DNA from: an uncultured Maribacter sp.
Lineage (GTDB): Bacteria; Bacteroidota; Bacteroidia; Flavobacteriales; Flavobacteriaceae
Length of the DNA: 64,000 bases
Reading direction: 5' to 3'
Assembly (NCBI GenBank): GCA_947493885.1
Contig: CANLTE010000004.1
Coordinates: 372,001 to 436,000, forward strand
The notes under the pieces were generated by a model, which was not told the origin of the DNA, ran no database searches, and saw only the letters and a list, made by a program, of their open reading frames with translations. Below, one piece after another: positions 47,200 through 56,500 of the stretch. A program made the translations under genes and the position numbers. Each line of letters starts with the position of its first letter. Position 1 is the first letter of the stretch.

Positions 47200-47850
47200 A
47201 TGAAGACCATAATACAAATTGTACTTTGGATTGTATGTATCGGTTTGGGATACGCTATTTACCAGTCAGTTAACGGACCAATTGAGTTCAAAAAAGTTAA
47301 ACAAGAGCGTTATGCTAAGGTTGTTGCTAAACTAAAAGACATTAGAGACTCTCAAGAGGCCTACAAAACTGTAAATAGAAGGTATGCCAACAATTTTAAA
47401 AGCTTAGTTACATTTATTGATACCGCACAGTATACAATTACGCAACAAAGAGACTCTTCATTTACAAGATTTGATAAAGCTTTTGGAATTGATATGCCAA
47501 AGGATACTGTTATTATTGACACCTTAGGTTTTGTTTCTATTAAAGATTCTTTATTTAAAAAAGATACGCGTTACAAAACAATGATGAATGTTCCTGGAGC
47601 AAAAAATGGTGAAAAATTTGAAATGAAATCTGCTGTTATTGAAAAAAGTGGATTTAGAGCATCTGTTTTTGAGGCTAAAGTTAAAAAAGATGTCATACTG
47701 GGTGACCAACCACAAGATTTAGTAGACCGCGAAAATGCTCAAATAAGTGTGGAAGAGGTTAACGGTGATGTTATAAAAGTAGGTTCGCTAGATGAAGTTA
47801 GTACCAGTGGAAACTGGCCTCCGATATATGACAAAAAAGGTGACAAATAA
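47200..47850 (+). CDS. membrane-anchored unknown protein
   Basis: 216 residues. One N-terminal membrane segment (IIQIVLWIVCIGLGYAIY), then a periplasmic or cytoplasmic domain with a coiled region (about 28-60) and several strands; ends NWPPIYDKKGDK. No known domain recognised; similar proteins appear conserved in flavobacteria beside a DUF3822 gene and rsmD. It is first in a three-gene plus-strand group, and its end overlaps the next gene. Confidence 0.75.
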   Translation: MKTIIQIVLWIVCIGLGYAIYQSVNGPIEFKKVKQERYAKVVAKLKDIRDSQEAYKTVNRRYANNFKSLVTFIDTAQYTITQQRDSSFTRFDKAFGIDMPKDTVIIDTLGFVSIKDSLFKKDTRYKTMMNVPGAKNGEKFEMKSAVIEKSGFRASVFEAKVKKDVILGDQPQDLVDRENAQISVEEVNGDVIKVGSLDEVSTSGNWPPIYDKKGDK

Positions 47851-48658
47851 CAGCAATAATATAGCTGATAAAGATTTTAAGAAATTGTCCATTCAAGTTA
47901 GCTTGAGTGGACTTTCTTTTTGCGTTATAGATGTAGTAGAAAACACAGTGACTTTATCAGAATCGGTGGTTTTTGAATCCGAAAACAACCCGTTTGAAAC
48001 ACTTAATGCGCTTAAAGTACTTTTAGAAAAACACGCTATAATAGATTATAATTTTGAGGAGGTCATTGTTATTCATAGAAATAACCTTTTTAGTTTGGTT
48101 CCGAATGCCCTTTTTAATCCAAATGAGTTGGAAAATTATCTGAAATTTAATGGGAAAATTTTACCAAATGACCTCATTGCCTACGACGAGGTTGAAAATT
48201 TTGAGATTACCAATGTTTATATTCCTCTTGTAAATATTAATAACTACGTTTATGACTTGTTTGGCGAATTCACCTATAAGCATAACGGCACCGTAATGAT
48301 TCAATCATTATTAAATACTACGGTTAATAAGGAAACGGTTTGCTACATTCATGTATTAGAAAATCAGATGGATGTAACCATAGTTCAACAAAAAAAATTA
48401 CAGCTTTACAATAGTTTTAATTTTGAAACAAAAGAAGACTTTGTATACTATCTTCTGTTTACTTTTGAACAATTACAACTAGATACTGAAGTAGTTCCTT
48501 TAAAACTTTTCGGTGATATCGAGGAGGGAGATGACATCTATAATCTTTGCTACAATTACGTAAAAAATATTTCCATTTTTATTCCTTCTAACAAACATCA
48601 TTTTCACACCAAAAGCGAAGATAAATCTATTGATTTTACCTTGCTAAACGCACTATAA
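47828..48658 (+). CDS. DUF3822 family protein
   Basis: 276 residues from the ATG at 47828 (MTKKVTNNSNNIADKDF); the frame is open to 47792, but that would overlap the upstream gene much more. The arrangement recalls an actin/ASKHA-like fold (LSIQVSLSGLSFCVIDVVEN at the start, repeated half), as in the DUF3822 family of Bacteroidota. Catalysis is unknown. The stop and the rsmD start share one base (TAATG), a sign of coupled translation. Confidence 0.75.
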   Translation: MTKKVTNNSNNIADKDFKKLSIQVSLSGLSFCVIDVVENTVTLSESVVFESENNPFETLNALKVLLEKHAIIDYNFEEVIVIHRNNLFSLVPNALFNPNELENYLKFNGKILPNDLIAYDEVENFEITNVYIPLVNINNYVYDLFGEFTYKHNGTVMIQSLLNTTVNKETVCYIHVLENQMDVTIVQQKKLQLYNSFNFETKEDFVYYLLFTFEQLQLDTEVVPLKLFGDIEEGDDIYNLCYNYVKNISIFIPSNKHHFHTKSEDKSIDFTLLNAL

Positions 48659-49194
48659 TGAGAATTGTATCTGGTAAACACAAGGGGCGATATATCCAAG
48701 CTCCAAAAAAACTTCCGGTTAGACCTACAACAGACATGGCCAAAGAAGCCCTGTTCAATATATTAAACAATTCCTACTATTTCGAAGACCTTTCGGTACT
48801 TGACCTATTCGCTGGAACAGGAAATATTAGTTATGAATTTGCATCTAGAGGAACGCAAAATTTAACTGCCGTAGATGGCAACTATGGTTGTGTAAAGTTT
48901 ATAGCTAAAACATCTGAAATACTTGAGTTTAATATTTCTGCTTTAAAAAGCGATGTATTTAGTTTTTTAGAAAAAACAAATCTACAATCAGACATTATTT
49001 TTGCAGATCCCCCTTACGACATTAATCAAACTGACTTTGAGAAAATTTCTGAATTAGTATTTAAAAATAATTTACTGTTGGAGGGAGGTGTCTTAATTGT
49101 TGAGCACTCTAAACATACAAGTTTATCTCATCTTGTACATTTTACAAATGAACGAAAATACGGGGGTAGTGTTTTTAGTTTTTTCGAAAAATAA
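48658..49194 (+). CDS. rsmD: 16S rRNA (guanine(966)-N2)-methyltransferase
   Basis: 178-residue SAM-dependent methyltransferase for G966 of 16S rRNA. Features: MRIVSGKHKGRYIQAP at the start, the RPTTDMAKEALFNIL substrate region, the SAM motif LDLFAGTGNISYE, and the catalytic FADPPYD motif. It overlaps the DUF3822 gene by one base and ends 1-2 bp from the 3' end of the convergent RNase P RNA gene. Confidence 0.94.
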   Translation: MRIVSGKHKGRYIQAPKKLPVRPTTDMAKEALFNILNNSYYFEDLSVLDLFAGTGNISYEFASRGTQNLTAVDGNYGCVKFIAKTSEILEFNISALKSDVFSFLEKTNLQSDIIFADPPYDINQTDFEKISELVFKNNLLLEGGVLIVEHSKHTSLSHLVHFTNERKYGGSVFSFFEK

Positions 49195-49195
49195 A

Positions 49196-49509
49196 AGCAG
49201 GCCATAAGCCGGATTCTGTAAAGTATAAAACTTCCTTATCATTTATCTAGACCATAAGTTACCCTAAGGTTCTAACCGCCTACCCTTCAACTTGGGCGCG
49301 CAACCCTTCCCCGACAAATGTTGAGGCGCTGATTTACATGACGTTTCACCGCATAGAGTTTACCTGATTTCACTACAGCATTACCTGTACATTCTTTCTG
49401 CTGCACTTGTCCGCTCGCTGAACGAGGACGGGTATTACCCGCTATGCTGCACTATGGTGTCCGGACTTTCCTCTCTCAATAATAATTGACAGCGATAAGG
49501 AGACCTGCT
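49196..49509 (-). ncRNA. rnpB: RNase P RNA, class A
   Basis: About 314 nt on minus, the RNA part of RNase P, which cuts the 5' leaders of tRNA precursors. Read on minus, the 5' side has GAGAGGAAAGTCCGGAC (conserved region I), an internal ACAGAAAGAATGTACAGG-like region with GTGAAA, and the 3' side has ACAGAATCCGGCTTAT (conserved region V). The ends pair as P1 (AGCAGGTC with GGCCTGCT). The 5' end near 49509 agrees with the promoter element at 49515-49522. It lies tail to tail with rsmD, almost touching. Confidence 0.93.
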
Positions 49510-49514
49510 AGCCG

Positions 49515-49541
49515 CAAATGTACTACTTACTTCATGAGCAA
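49515..49541 (-). promoter_or_regulatory. promoter of rnpB
   Basis: On minus, TTG (49541-49539) and TACATTTG (49522-49515) are 16 bp apart; the -7 element ends 5-6 nt before the RNA 5' end inferred from the P1 stem. Confidence 0.7.
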
Positions 49542-49654
49542 TAAAATTGTATAGCCTATTTTACAACTTCAAGACCAGTTTTTTAATCTACAATTGTTGA
49601 TAAAAAAATGAGGTAAACCTTAATTAACGACCCAATCAATGCTTTGCTATTTTT

Positions 49655-49662
49655 ATATTTGT
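49655..49662 (+). promoter_or_regulatory. promoter -7 element of dnaX
   Basis: TATATTTG fits TAnnTTTG, 31 bp before the TTG start of dnaX. No matching upstream element was found at about 19 bp. Confidence 0.45.
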
Positions 49663-49692
49663 ACAAAGCAGTAATAACCGAAAACATTAAGC

Positions 49693-51501
49693 TTGGAACC
49701 ATTTATAGTATCAGCTAGAAAATACAGACCAAAAACATTTAAAGATGTAGTTGGACAACAAGCTATTACTAAAACGTTACTTAATGCAATAGAACATAAT
49801 CACCTTGCTCAAGCATTACTTTTTTGCGGGCCTCGTGGTGTTGGCAAAACCTCATGTGCTCGTATTTTAGCAAAGCAAATTAACCAAGATGGTACTGAAC
49901 AAACAGATGAAGACTTTGCCTTTAACGTTTTTGAATTAGATGCAGCTTCTAATAACTCTGTTGATGATATTAGAAGTCTTATTGATCAGGTTAGAATACC
50001 TCCTCAGGTTGGTAAATACAAAGTATACATTATTGATGAGGTACATATGTTATCTCAATCTGCTTTTAATGCTTTTCTAAAAACTTTAGAAGAACCTCCT
50101 AAGCATGCAATTTTTATTCTTGCAACTACTGAAAAGCATAAAATAATACCTACAATACTATCCAGATGTCAAATTTTTGATTTTAAGCGGATAACTGTAA
50201 AGGACGCAGCAGAATATTTAAAATATATAGCCGAAAGTCAAGGTATAGAAGCTGAAGAAGATGCTTTACACATTATTGCACAAAAGGCCGATGGTGCGAT
50301 GAGAGATGCGCTTTCCATTTTTGATAGGGTGGTGAGTTTTTCAGGAAAACAACTAACACGTAAAGCGGTTACTGAAAATTTAAATGTATTAGATTACGAC
50401 ACCTATTTTTCGGCAACCAATTTAATTCTAGAGCATAAAATACCGCAACTACTTATTCTTTTTAATAAAACCCTTTCTTTAGGTTTTGATGGCCATCATT
50501 TTATTAATGGACTATCTTCTCATTTTAGAGATTTAATGGTTTGTCAGCACGAGGATACCATTAGTTTATTAGAAGTTGGCGATAGTGCAAAAAAGAACTA
50601 TTTAGAGCAATCTAGAAAAACATCCACGCCATATCTATTGCGGGCTTTAGAAATTGCTAATGACTGTGATTTAAAATATAAAACTAGCAAAAATCAACGC
50701 CTTTTAGTTGAACTTACCTTAATGAAATTAGCCTCTATCAATTTTGATGGAGAAAAAAAAAATCCTGAATCGCTAGCTTTAAATAATACCTCAGTTAATT
50801 TTATTGCGCCTGCTTCTTTTTTCAAAAATATTGTTGCTGAAAAACCGGAAGTAATCAAAACCGAAACCATTACTGAGGAAACCAATCAAGAACAAATTGC
50901 GGAGCCAAAACCTCAATTAATAGAGGTAGAAGTGTCTTCAAAAAATATTGAGCCAGATATCGCAATCGTTACTCCAGAAGCTGTTGAAATTGAAAAACAA
51001 ACAGACACTCCAATAAAAATTAACATTAATTCTCCTAAGAAAAGAGTCTCTGGATTATCTATTGCCAGTTTAAAAGCTAAAAAAGAACACGAACTTAATA
51101 AAATTGAGGTTGTTATTGACCCCGAAAAACTACCTAAAGAACCCTTTACAGAGGCCGAAATGCAAAAACACTGGGCCGATTTTGTTAAGATAATTGATAA
51201 AAAAGGTCAAAAAATTCTTGCGTCCAACTTGAACACCGATATTCCTTCCTTACGTGATGATTTTACTATCTGGATTGAACTACCAAATAGTACTATGAAA
51301 AAGGAAATTGAACGCGAACAATATGGTTTAATGGAGCATTTACGTTCCAATCTTAACAATCATTTTATAAAACTGAATATTACCGTAAACGAAAAATCCG
51401 CAAAGAAATTTGCCTTTACTCCAGAAGAAAAATACCAAAAACTTCGAGAAAAAAACGTGGTTATAGATTTACTTAGAAAAGAGTTTGACTTATTTATTTA
51501 G
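49693..51501 (+). CDS. dnaX: DNA polymerase III subunit gamma/tau
   Basis: 602-residue clamp-loader ATPase. The start is a TTG at 49693; the protein then reads MEPFIVSARKYRPKTFKDV, the usual family start. Walker A is GPRGVGKTSCA, Walker B is IDEVHML, and the SRC motif is ILSRCQIF. Residues 70-85 (QDGTEQTDEDFAFN) replace the four-cysteine zinc module of E. coli DnaX, a form I associate with flavobacteria. A long acidic/Lys-rich linker (about 375-470) leads to a C-terminal tau-like domain. Its end overlaps the convergent TMEM220-like gene by 8 bp. Confidence 0.94.
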   Translation: MEPFIVSARKYRPKTFKDVVGQQAITKTLLNAIEHNHLAQALLFCGPRGVGKTSCARILAKQINQDGTEQTDEDFAFNVFELDAASNNSVDDIRSLIDQVRIPPQVGKYKVYIIDEVHMLSQSAFNAFLKTLEEPPKHAIFILATTEKHKIIPTILSRCQIFDFKRITVKDAAEYLKYIAESQGIEAEEDALHIIAQKADGAMRDALSIFDRVVSFSGKQLTRKAVTENLNVLDYDTYFSATNLILEHKIPQLLILFNKTLSLGFDGHHFINGLSSHFRDLMVCQHEDTISLLEVGDSAKKNYLEQSRKTSTPYLLRALEIANDCDLKYKTSKNQRLLVELTLMKLASINFDGEKKNPESLALNNTSVNFIAPASFFKNIVAEKPEVIKTETITEETNQEQIAEPKPQLIEVEVSSKNIEPDIAIVTPEAVEIEKQTDTPIKININSPKKRVSGLSIASLKAKKEHELNKIEVVIDPEKLPKEPFTEAEMQKHWADFVKIIDKKGQKILASNLNTDIPSLRDDFTIWIELPNSTMKKEIEREQYGLMEHLRSNLNNHFIKLNITVNEKSAKKFAFTPEEKYQKLREKNVVIDLLRKEFDLFI

Positions 51502-51838
51502 ATTTTGAAGCAAAACCATATAACGACATTACCACTGCGTTAATTAATAGCCCCAAAGCCTCTCTACCTTCCTCTATATTTTTAATATCGCCTTCACCAA
51601 CGGTTACTCCTTCATAGGTTTCAGGCCAAAAATAAAATGTTGCACCTATGTATGCTACTGATAAGACCAAATATACTATTTTAGGTAGTTTTTCCGCTAT
51701 AAATAACAATGAAGCTATTGCGGCAACACCGTAAATAAAATACCATAAAGTGGCATCCATGTCATTACTGTTCATATATGCAGCCCATATAAAATAACAA
51801 GTAAACCCTATTGCTAATAATTTTAGTACATTTTTCAT
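51494..51838 (-). CDS. TMEM220-like membrane protein
   Basis: 114 residues, about four membrane segments (LLAIGFTCYFIWAAY; LWYFIYGVAAIASLLFI; IVYLVLSVAYIGATFYFW; LLINAVVMSLYGFA) and a short acidic loop (about 75-90). It fits the transmembrane family 220 pattern. It lies 13 bp after eboF on the same strand, so it may belong to the ebo transcript. Function unknown. Confidence 0.72.
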   Translation of the reverse strand: MKNVLKLLAIGFTCYFIWAAYMNSNDMDATLWYFIYGVAAIASLLFIAEKLPKIVYLVLSVAYIGATFYFWPETYEGVTVGEGDIKNIEEGREALGLLINAVVMSLYGFASKSK

Positions 51839-51851
51839 ATGTTACTTTTTG

Positions 51852-53228
51852 TTAATTATCTATTACATGTTTTTTTAATAACGAATACACCTCTGTAGCT
51901 TGCATATTTTGCGCCAATCCAATATCCTTTTTATTAGTAATAAAAATAGGATAATCATCTTTATCTTCTGGAACTATACCATGAGAACCTTTTATTAAAG
52001 CCGCATTTAAAGGAATTATATTCAATACTGTTCTAAACCCTAATTTCTTTTTTATAAGCTTCCAAATTACTTTAAAAGTCACCAATTTATCTTTAGGATT
52101 AACCATCATTTCAACAGGATCATACCCAGGTTTTTTATGAATGTCAACCATTCTGGCATAATCAGGGGCCTTTATATCATCATCCCAAAAATAATATGTA
52201 AACCAAGAAGTTGTATCCGCTAAAACTATTAAATCACCACTTCTTTCATGATTTAAATGAGTATTTTTAATTTCATCACCCATGAGCACTGCAGAAACTC
52301 CCTTTTGACTTTCTAATAGCTGTTTAACCTCTTGTTTTAGTGATTTATCATTCAGATAAATATGTGCAATTTGATGGTCAGCAACTGCAAAGGCCTTACT
52401 AGCTCCGCAATCCAACAATTCTAAACCTCTCTCCGTTCTAATTTTTAAATAACCCTTAGCTCGTAAAACACGATTTAAATGAATTGGATTATCTACATCG
52501 GTAATTCCATATTCCGAAAGTAACACAATATTAGCTCCCTGTTTTTGATAGTGCTCAACAAGCCGCTTAACAACAGCATCAATCTCCTTTAAATCCTTAG
52601 AAATAATATCAAAATTTAATCCGTGCCGTTGTAAATTATAATCTAAATGAGGTAAATACACCAAACTTAATGTTGGGTTATGAAGCTCATCTGTTTTAAT
52701 TGTAGCATCCGCTATCCATTGACTGGATTTAATGGATGTTTTTGGGCCCCAAAAATTAAATAATGGAAAAGTTCCCAACTCGGACTGAAGTTTATCTCTT
52801 AAATCTGCTGGATGTGAATACACATCTGGTATTTTACGTCCATCTGCTAAATAATTTGGTCTTGGTGTAACACTAAAATCTACAGTTGAATACATATTAT
52901 ACCACCAAAAAAGGTTAGCACATGTAAAGCTTGAGTCCGTATTTTTAAGTTCATCCCATATCTTTGGCCGCTGTACTAACTTATTAGATTGCCTCCAAAA
53001 TTTCACCTCGCATTCTTCATTAAAATACCACCCATTACCCACAACTCCATGTTCAGAAGGCCATTTACCTGTAACATATGTGGATTGAGCTGAGCAGGTT
53101 ACCGCTGGTAAAACAGGTTTTATAAATGATGATTGTCCCCTTTCTAAAAACAGTTTTATAAATGGTGTATGTTCCCCTATCAGGCGTTTGGTTAAACCTA
53201 CTACATTTATAACTACCGTTTTATTCAT
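51852..53228 (-). CDS. eboF: EboF-type alkaline phosphatase family protein (nucleotide pyrophosphatase-like)
   Basis: 458-residue phosphodiesterase/pyrophosphatase-fold protein. The nucleophile is probably Thr44 in LPAVTCSAQSTYVTG, followed by KWPSEHGVVGNGW; metal ligands lie in LPHLDYNLQRHG, LLSEYGITDV and KGSHG. The family normally cuts phosphodiester or phosphate bonds. No signal peptide is visible, so it is probably cytoplasmic. It overlaps eboE by 8 bp and is the sixth ebo gene. Substrate unknown. Confidence 0.85.
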   Translation of the reverse strand: MNKTVVINVVGLTKRLIGEHTPFIKLFLERGQSSFIKPVLPAVTCSAQSTYVTGKWPSEHGVVGNGWYFNEECEVKFWRQSNKLVQRPKIWDELKNTDSSFTCANLFWWYNMYSTVDFSVTPRPNYLADGRKIPDVYSHPADLRDKLQSELGTFPLFNFWGPKTSIKSSQWIADATIKTDELHNPTLSLVYLPHLDYNLQRHGLNFDIISKDLKEIDAVVKRLVEHYQKQGANIVLLSEYGITDVDNPIHLNRVLRAKGYLKIRTERGLELLDCGASKAFAVADHQIAHIYLNDKSLKQEVKQLLESQKGVSAVLMGDEIKNTHLNHERSGDLIVLADTTSWFTYYFWDDDIKAPDYARMVDIHKKPGYDPVEMMVNPKDKLVTFKVIWKLIKKKLGFRTVLNIIPLNAALIKGSHGIVPEDKDDYPIFITNKKDIGLAQNMQATEVYSLLKKHVIDN

Positions 53229-54426
53229 TATTTTTTAATCTTTGATTTAGCCAGTTAATTTCACGAACAATAGACTCTGACAAATCTTTTTTGAGTGATT
53301 GCGGCAATACGTCCCAAGTATAAGTTTCAATTTCTAAATGTTCTGAAATTGCATTTTTCTTTAAAACAGAAATCACCTTTAAAATATGGTCTTGCGTGGA
53401 GTGGAGTAATCCAAACTGTTCTAAAAAAATTGGCACATGAAAATGTGCTCTTAACTCTTTAAAGTCCTTTTTCTGCGCCAGAACAATGGGTAAATCATTA
53501 TACGTTTTAACAACGCCTCCCACTTTTTGAGTTACCTGATGCAAATAAGTTGGCTCATTAAAAACCGAAAGTGCTTTCCAGATGTTTTCTTTATTCTCTT
53601 CTTCAAAAATTATCTTAAGTGCAGCACTAACCTGAATTTTACCAATTGTAATTCCAGATGTCTCTAACTTTCTAAAGGTATCTTCTGGTTCCTCGTAAGC
53701 AAGTGAAAAATGACAAACATCATAGCAAATGGTAATATGCCGCTTTATTAAGCTTTCAGCTTCAATTGAAGTTAAAGCCAAATCGTTCTTTAAAATATCA
53801 ACACCTAACGGAATCAAATAACTTTCAAAAAAAAGTATAAATTCATCGCTATTTTCAATAAGCCCGTCAGGTTCTGGCTCTATATCCAGATGTAAGTATT
53901 TCCCTGAACGTTTTTCTATTTGAGAAAGTTGTTTTACAATTGTCATTAAACTAATTGCTCCTTTTTTAAAAGCAGTTTCTTTAGCATCATCAGTCTTAAA
54001 CCAATGTTTATAACTTATTGGAGATGTTGATATTCCACCTGACATATTTTCTGGAAGCAACTCTTCTAGTTGTTCAAAAAGACGCTTAGTATATCGCATT
54101 CTTTCCGCAGTGGTCCAGTCAGGGGCATGGACTAAATCTTTGACCGGTTCATCATGAAAGTTTCCGTAAGGAAATCCGTTCATTGTAAATACATAAATAT
54201 TGTTATCCGCTAGCCAACTTTTAAATACTGCTAAATTATCAGCATTATTTAATTCCTCGCTTGCTTTATTTGAGAGTCTAAGACCTAAGCCAAATGCCTC
54301 TTTATTAACTACATTTTTTTTAATCTCAGGAAGGTTATCCTTTAGACTTTGAAAGGTTTGTTTCCAGTTGGATCCAGGATGAATATTTGTACAATATGTT
54401 ACATGGAATGTATTATTAACTAGCAT
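53221..54426 (-). CDS. eboE: EboE, xylose isomerase-like TIM barrel protein
   Basis: 401-residue TIM-barrel protein of the xylose isomerase-like group. The start NNTFHVTYCTNIHPGSNW is typical for EboE; conserved acidic and histidine residues occur in LHLDIEPEPDGL and ITICYDVCHFSLAYE. These likely bind a metal. It lies 1 bp downstream of eboD and overlaps eboF. The reaction is not known. Confidence 0.85.
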   Translation of the reverse strand: MLVNNTFHVTYCTNIHPGSNWKQTFQSLKDNLPEIKKNVVNKEAFGLGLRLSNKASEELNNADNLAVFKSWLADNNIYVFTMNGFPYGNFHDEPVKDLVHAPDWTTAERMRYTKRLFEQLEELLPENMSGGISTSPISYKHWFKTDDAKETAFKKGAISLMTIVKQLSQIEKRSGKYLHLDIEPEPDGLIENSDEFILFFESYLIPLGVDILKNDLALTSIEAESLIKRHITICYDVCHFSLAYEEPEDTFRKLETSGITIGKIQVSAALKIIFEEENKENIWKALSVFNEPTYLHQVTQKVGGVVKTYNDLPIVLAQKKDFKELRAHFHVPIFLEQFGLLHSTQDHILKVISVLKKNAISEHLEIETYTWDVLPQSLKKDLSESIVREINWLNQRLKNNE

Positions 54427-54427
54427 A

Positions 54428-55588
54428 TTACGCTGCGTTTAATTTACACATTTCGTTTAAAGCTTTTATTGCCTGTTTCATTACAGCGGTGTCTATATGA
54501 TGTACATCATATTTTTTTCCGATACCTGAAATTAATGTAATTGTTAGTTCCCCACCAAGGTGTTCTCTAAATTCCTCAATTCCAGCCAGAAGGGTGCTAG
54601 TTTCCTTCTCATTTTCAACAGGAATTTCCAAATTAAAGCCAATGCGCTGCATAGTATTTAAAATTCTGCTTAGCTCATCTTCTGATATTAAATTCATATG
54701 CTTGGCATAAGTAACATCTAAAGCAATTCCTTTAGCAACGGCTTCGCCATGACGAAGGCGGTAGCTTGTCATTTGTTCAAGTTTATGAGCAGCCCAATGT
54801 CCAAAATCTAATGGTCTTGAGGAGCCACTTTCAAAAGGGTCTCCACCCTTGGCTATATGTTCCATATGCATTTCAGCACATTTAAATATAACATGTTCCA
54901 TAGGCTCTGATAACCTATCTTCCAATTTGGTAGCATTATCTTCAATGTATTTAAAAAAAGTTTCATCTTTAATTAAAGATACCTTTACTGCCTCTGCAAT
55001 ACCCGCTATCCAATCTCGCTGTTCTAAAGTTTTAAGAAACTCACTATCATTTATAATTGCATAAGGAGGTGCAAATGTTCCCAGAAAATTTTTCTTTCCT
55101 AAGGCATTAACGCTGTTTTTCACACCTACAGCTGAATCGTTTTGCGAAAGCGTTGTTGTTGGAATTCTAATTAATTTTACGCCTCTATGCGCTATCGCGG
55201 CAGCGTAACCTACCATATCTATAACCGCTCCTCCCCCAATTGCGATTACAAAAGAATGACGACAAATTGCGTTAGCACCAATGCCTCTAATGATTTCATC
55301 AACATACTTGCTGTTATTTTTACTTTGTTCGCCGCCAGGAACTATAACGCTATTTGTGTATTCTATAATAGCATTATTAATACTGCAATAATTCGCTATA
55401 TTTTCTAACAAATCAGGGTGATGTTTTAACACTCCGTCATCTAAAACAAAAAACAGTTTTACTTTTTCGTTTTTCTTGTATTCATTCAAAATTTCTTTAA
55501 ACAAAGTGTTTGACTCACTAAACAGCCCAGCCGTAAAATGTAACCGATATTCATAAGAAACTGAAAAAGATTGTTTTATAGATTTCAA
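54428..55588 (-). CDS. eboD: EboD, 3-dehydroquinate synthase-like sugar phosphate cyclase
   Basis: 386-residue member of the sugar phosphate cyclase superfamily. The NAD motif IGGGAVIDMVGYAAA and metal-site stretches GIAEAVKVSLIK, FGHWAAHKLEQ and LRHGEAVAKGIALD are seen. True dehydroquinate synthase makes dehydroquinate from DAHP for aromatic synthesis; here the surrounding ebo genes and the sequence variation (DFGHWAAHKLE) point to a different cyclitol or keto-sugar product. Central gene of the operon. Confidence 0.87.
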   Translation of the reverse strand: MKSIKQSFSVSYEYRLHFTAGLFSESNTLFKEILNEYKKNEKVKLFFVLDDGVLKHHPDLLENIANYCSINNAIIEYTNSVIVPGGEQSKNNSKYVDEIIRGIGANAICRHSFVIAIGGGAVIDMVGYAAAIAHRGVKLIRIPTTTLSQNDSAVGVKNSVNALGKKNFLGTFAPPYAIINDSEFLKTLEQRDWIAGIAEAVKVSLIKDETFFKYIEDNATKLEDRLSEPMEHVIFKCAEMHMEHIAKGGDPFESGSSRPLDFGHWAAHKLEQMTSYRLRHGEAVAKGIALDVTYAKHMNLISEDELSRILNTMQRIGFNLEIPVENEKETSTLLAGIEEFREHLGGELTITLISGIGKKYDVHHIDTAVMKQAIKALNEMCKLNAA

Positions 55589-55599
55589 CTTGGTTTGGT

Positions 55600-56499
55600 T
55601 TATGTTACTGCAAATAATTTAGACAACAATATGGACAATGGAAATAACATAACTACAACTATTCCTACTTGCCAATTTGTAAAACTTGTTGCCAACGAAG
55701 CATCTAAAACAATAATAGAAAGTACTCCAGCAATTACTGCCTTTTTTATATTACTTGGAGAATTTAGTTTATAAGCCTTTAATAATGGCCTATATATTAA
55801 AAACATAAATAATAAAAGGAACGGAATCGTCTTCAATACCATATTTGTTTTAAACATAATTATACTTAAAACGAAAAAAAGTACTACTGCGTACAAAAGA
55901 CCTGCCCAAATTATGTGTCTTTTGTTATTTCCATGTACCTCTCCTCTACTAATTAAGGTTATCGCAAAGATATAAATAACTGGAACTAAGGCGTACCACC
56001 AATAATTAACTTCATTAAGAACGCTCATTCCTAAAATCAAATTAAGCCCTCTACAGATTCCCATATTTAAAGGACCTATAAACTCATTATTTTTAGAAAA
56101 AGCATCGTACAATACTATAGCAATCACAAGAACACATGCTATGATGCCACTTAAAACATTTGCACTAAAAGCTGCTAAAAGTCCAAGCAATAATAATAAA
56201 ACCCCATAAACTGCAGCTGATTTCAGTGGTATTAAACCACTCGGAATAGCTCGTTCAGGACGTTCTATTTTATCAATTTTTGCATCAAAAACATCATTAA
56301 GAACAACTCCTCCTGCATATAATAATACAGAAGCTAGTATCAAGCTTAAAGAATTAAAAATATTATTGGTAAAAAAAGTTTCTAAATTTTGATTATTTAC
56401 TCCTATTGCAATGGCAATACCAGCAAAAATATCTGCAGCAGCTGTTGGCAAATTTGCGGGTCTAGCCAAACGTGCGTACCCCATTAGAACTTTATGCAT
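55600..56499 (-). CDS. eboC: EboC, UbiA-family prenyltransferase
   Basis: About 299 residues from the ATG at 56499 (MHKVLMGYARLARPAN); the frame is open to 56520, which would overlap eboB. Integral membrane protein with about eight helices. The UbiA motif NDxxD is NDVFDAKIDKIERPERAIPS, and the second Asp region is LYDAFSKNNEF. The family attaches prenyl chains to acceptors such as quinone precursors. Third gene of the ebo group. The prenyl acceptor is unknown. Confidence 0.87.
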   Translation of the reverse strand: MHKVLMGYARLARPANLPTAAADIFAGIAIAIGVNNQNLETFFTNNIFNSLSLILASVLLYAGGVVLNDVFDAKIDKIERPERAIPSGLIPLKSAAVYGVLLLLLGLLAAFSANVLSGIIACVLVIAIVLYDAFSKNNEFIGPLNMGICRGLNLILGMSVLNEVNYWWYALVPVIYIFAITLISRGEVHGNNKRHIIWAGLLYAVVLFFVLSIIMFKTNMVLKTIPFLLLFMFLIYRPLLKAYKLNSPSNIKKAVIAGVLSIIVLDASLATSFTNWQVGIVVVMLFPLSILLSKLFAVT

Positions 56500-56500
56500 T

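Noticed and set aside
54428..55588. aroB of the shikimate pathway
   Set aside because: It is embedded in the ebo operon, with variant motifs, and no other aromatic pathway gene is near.
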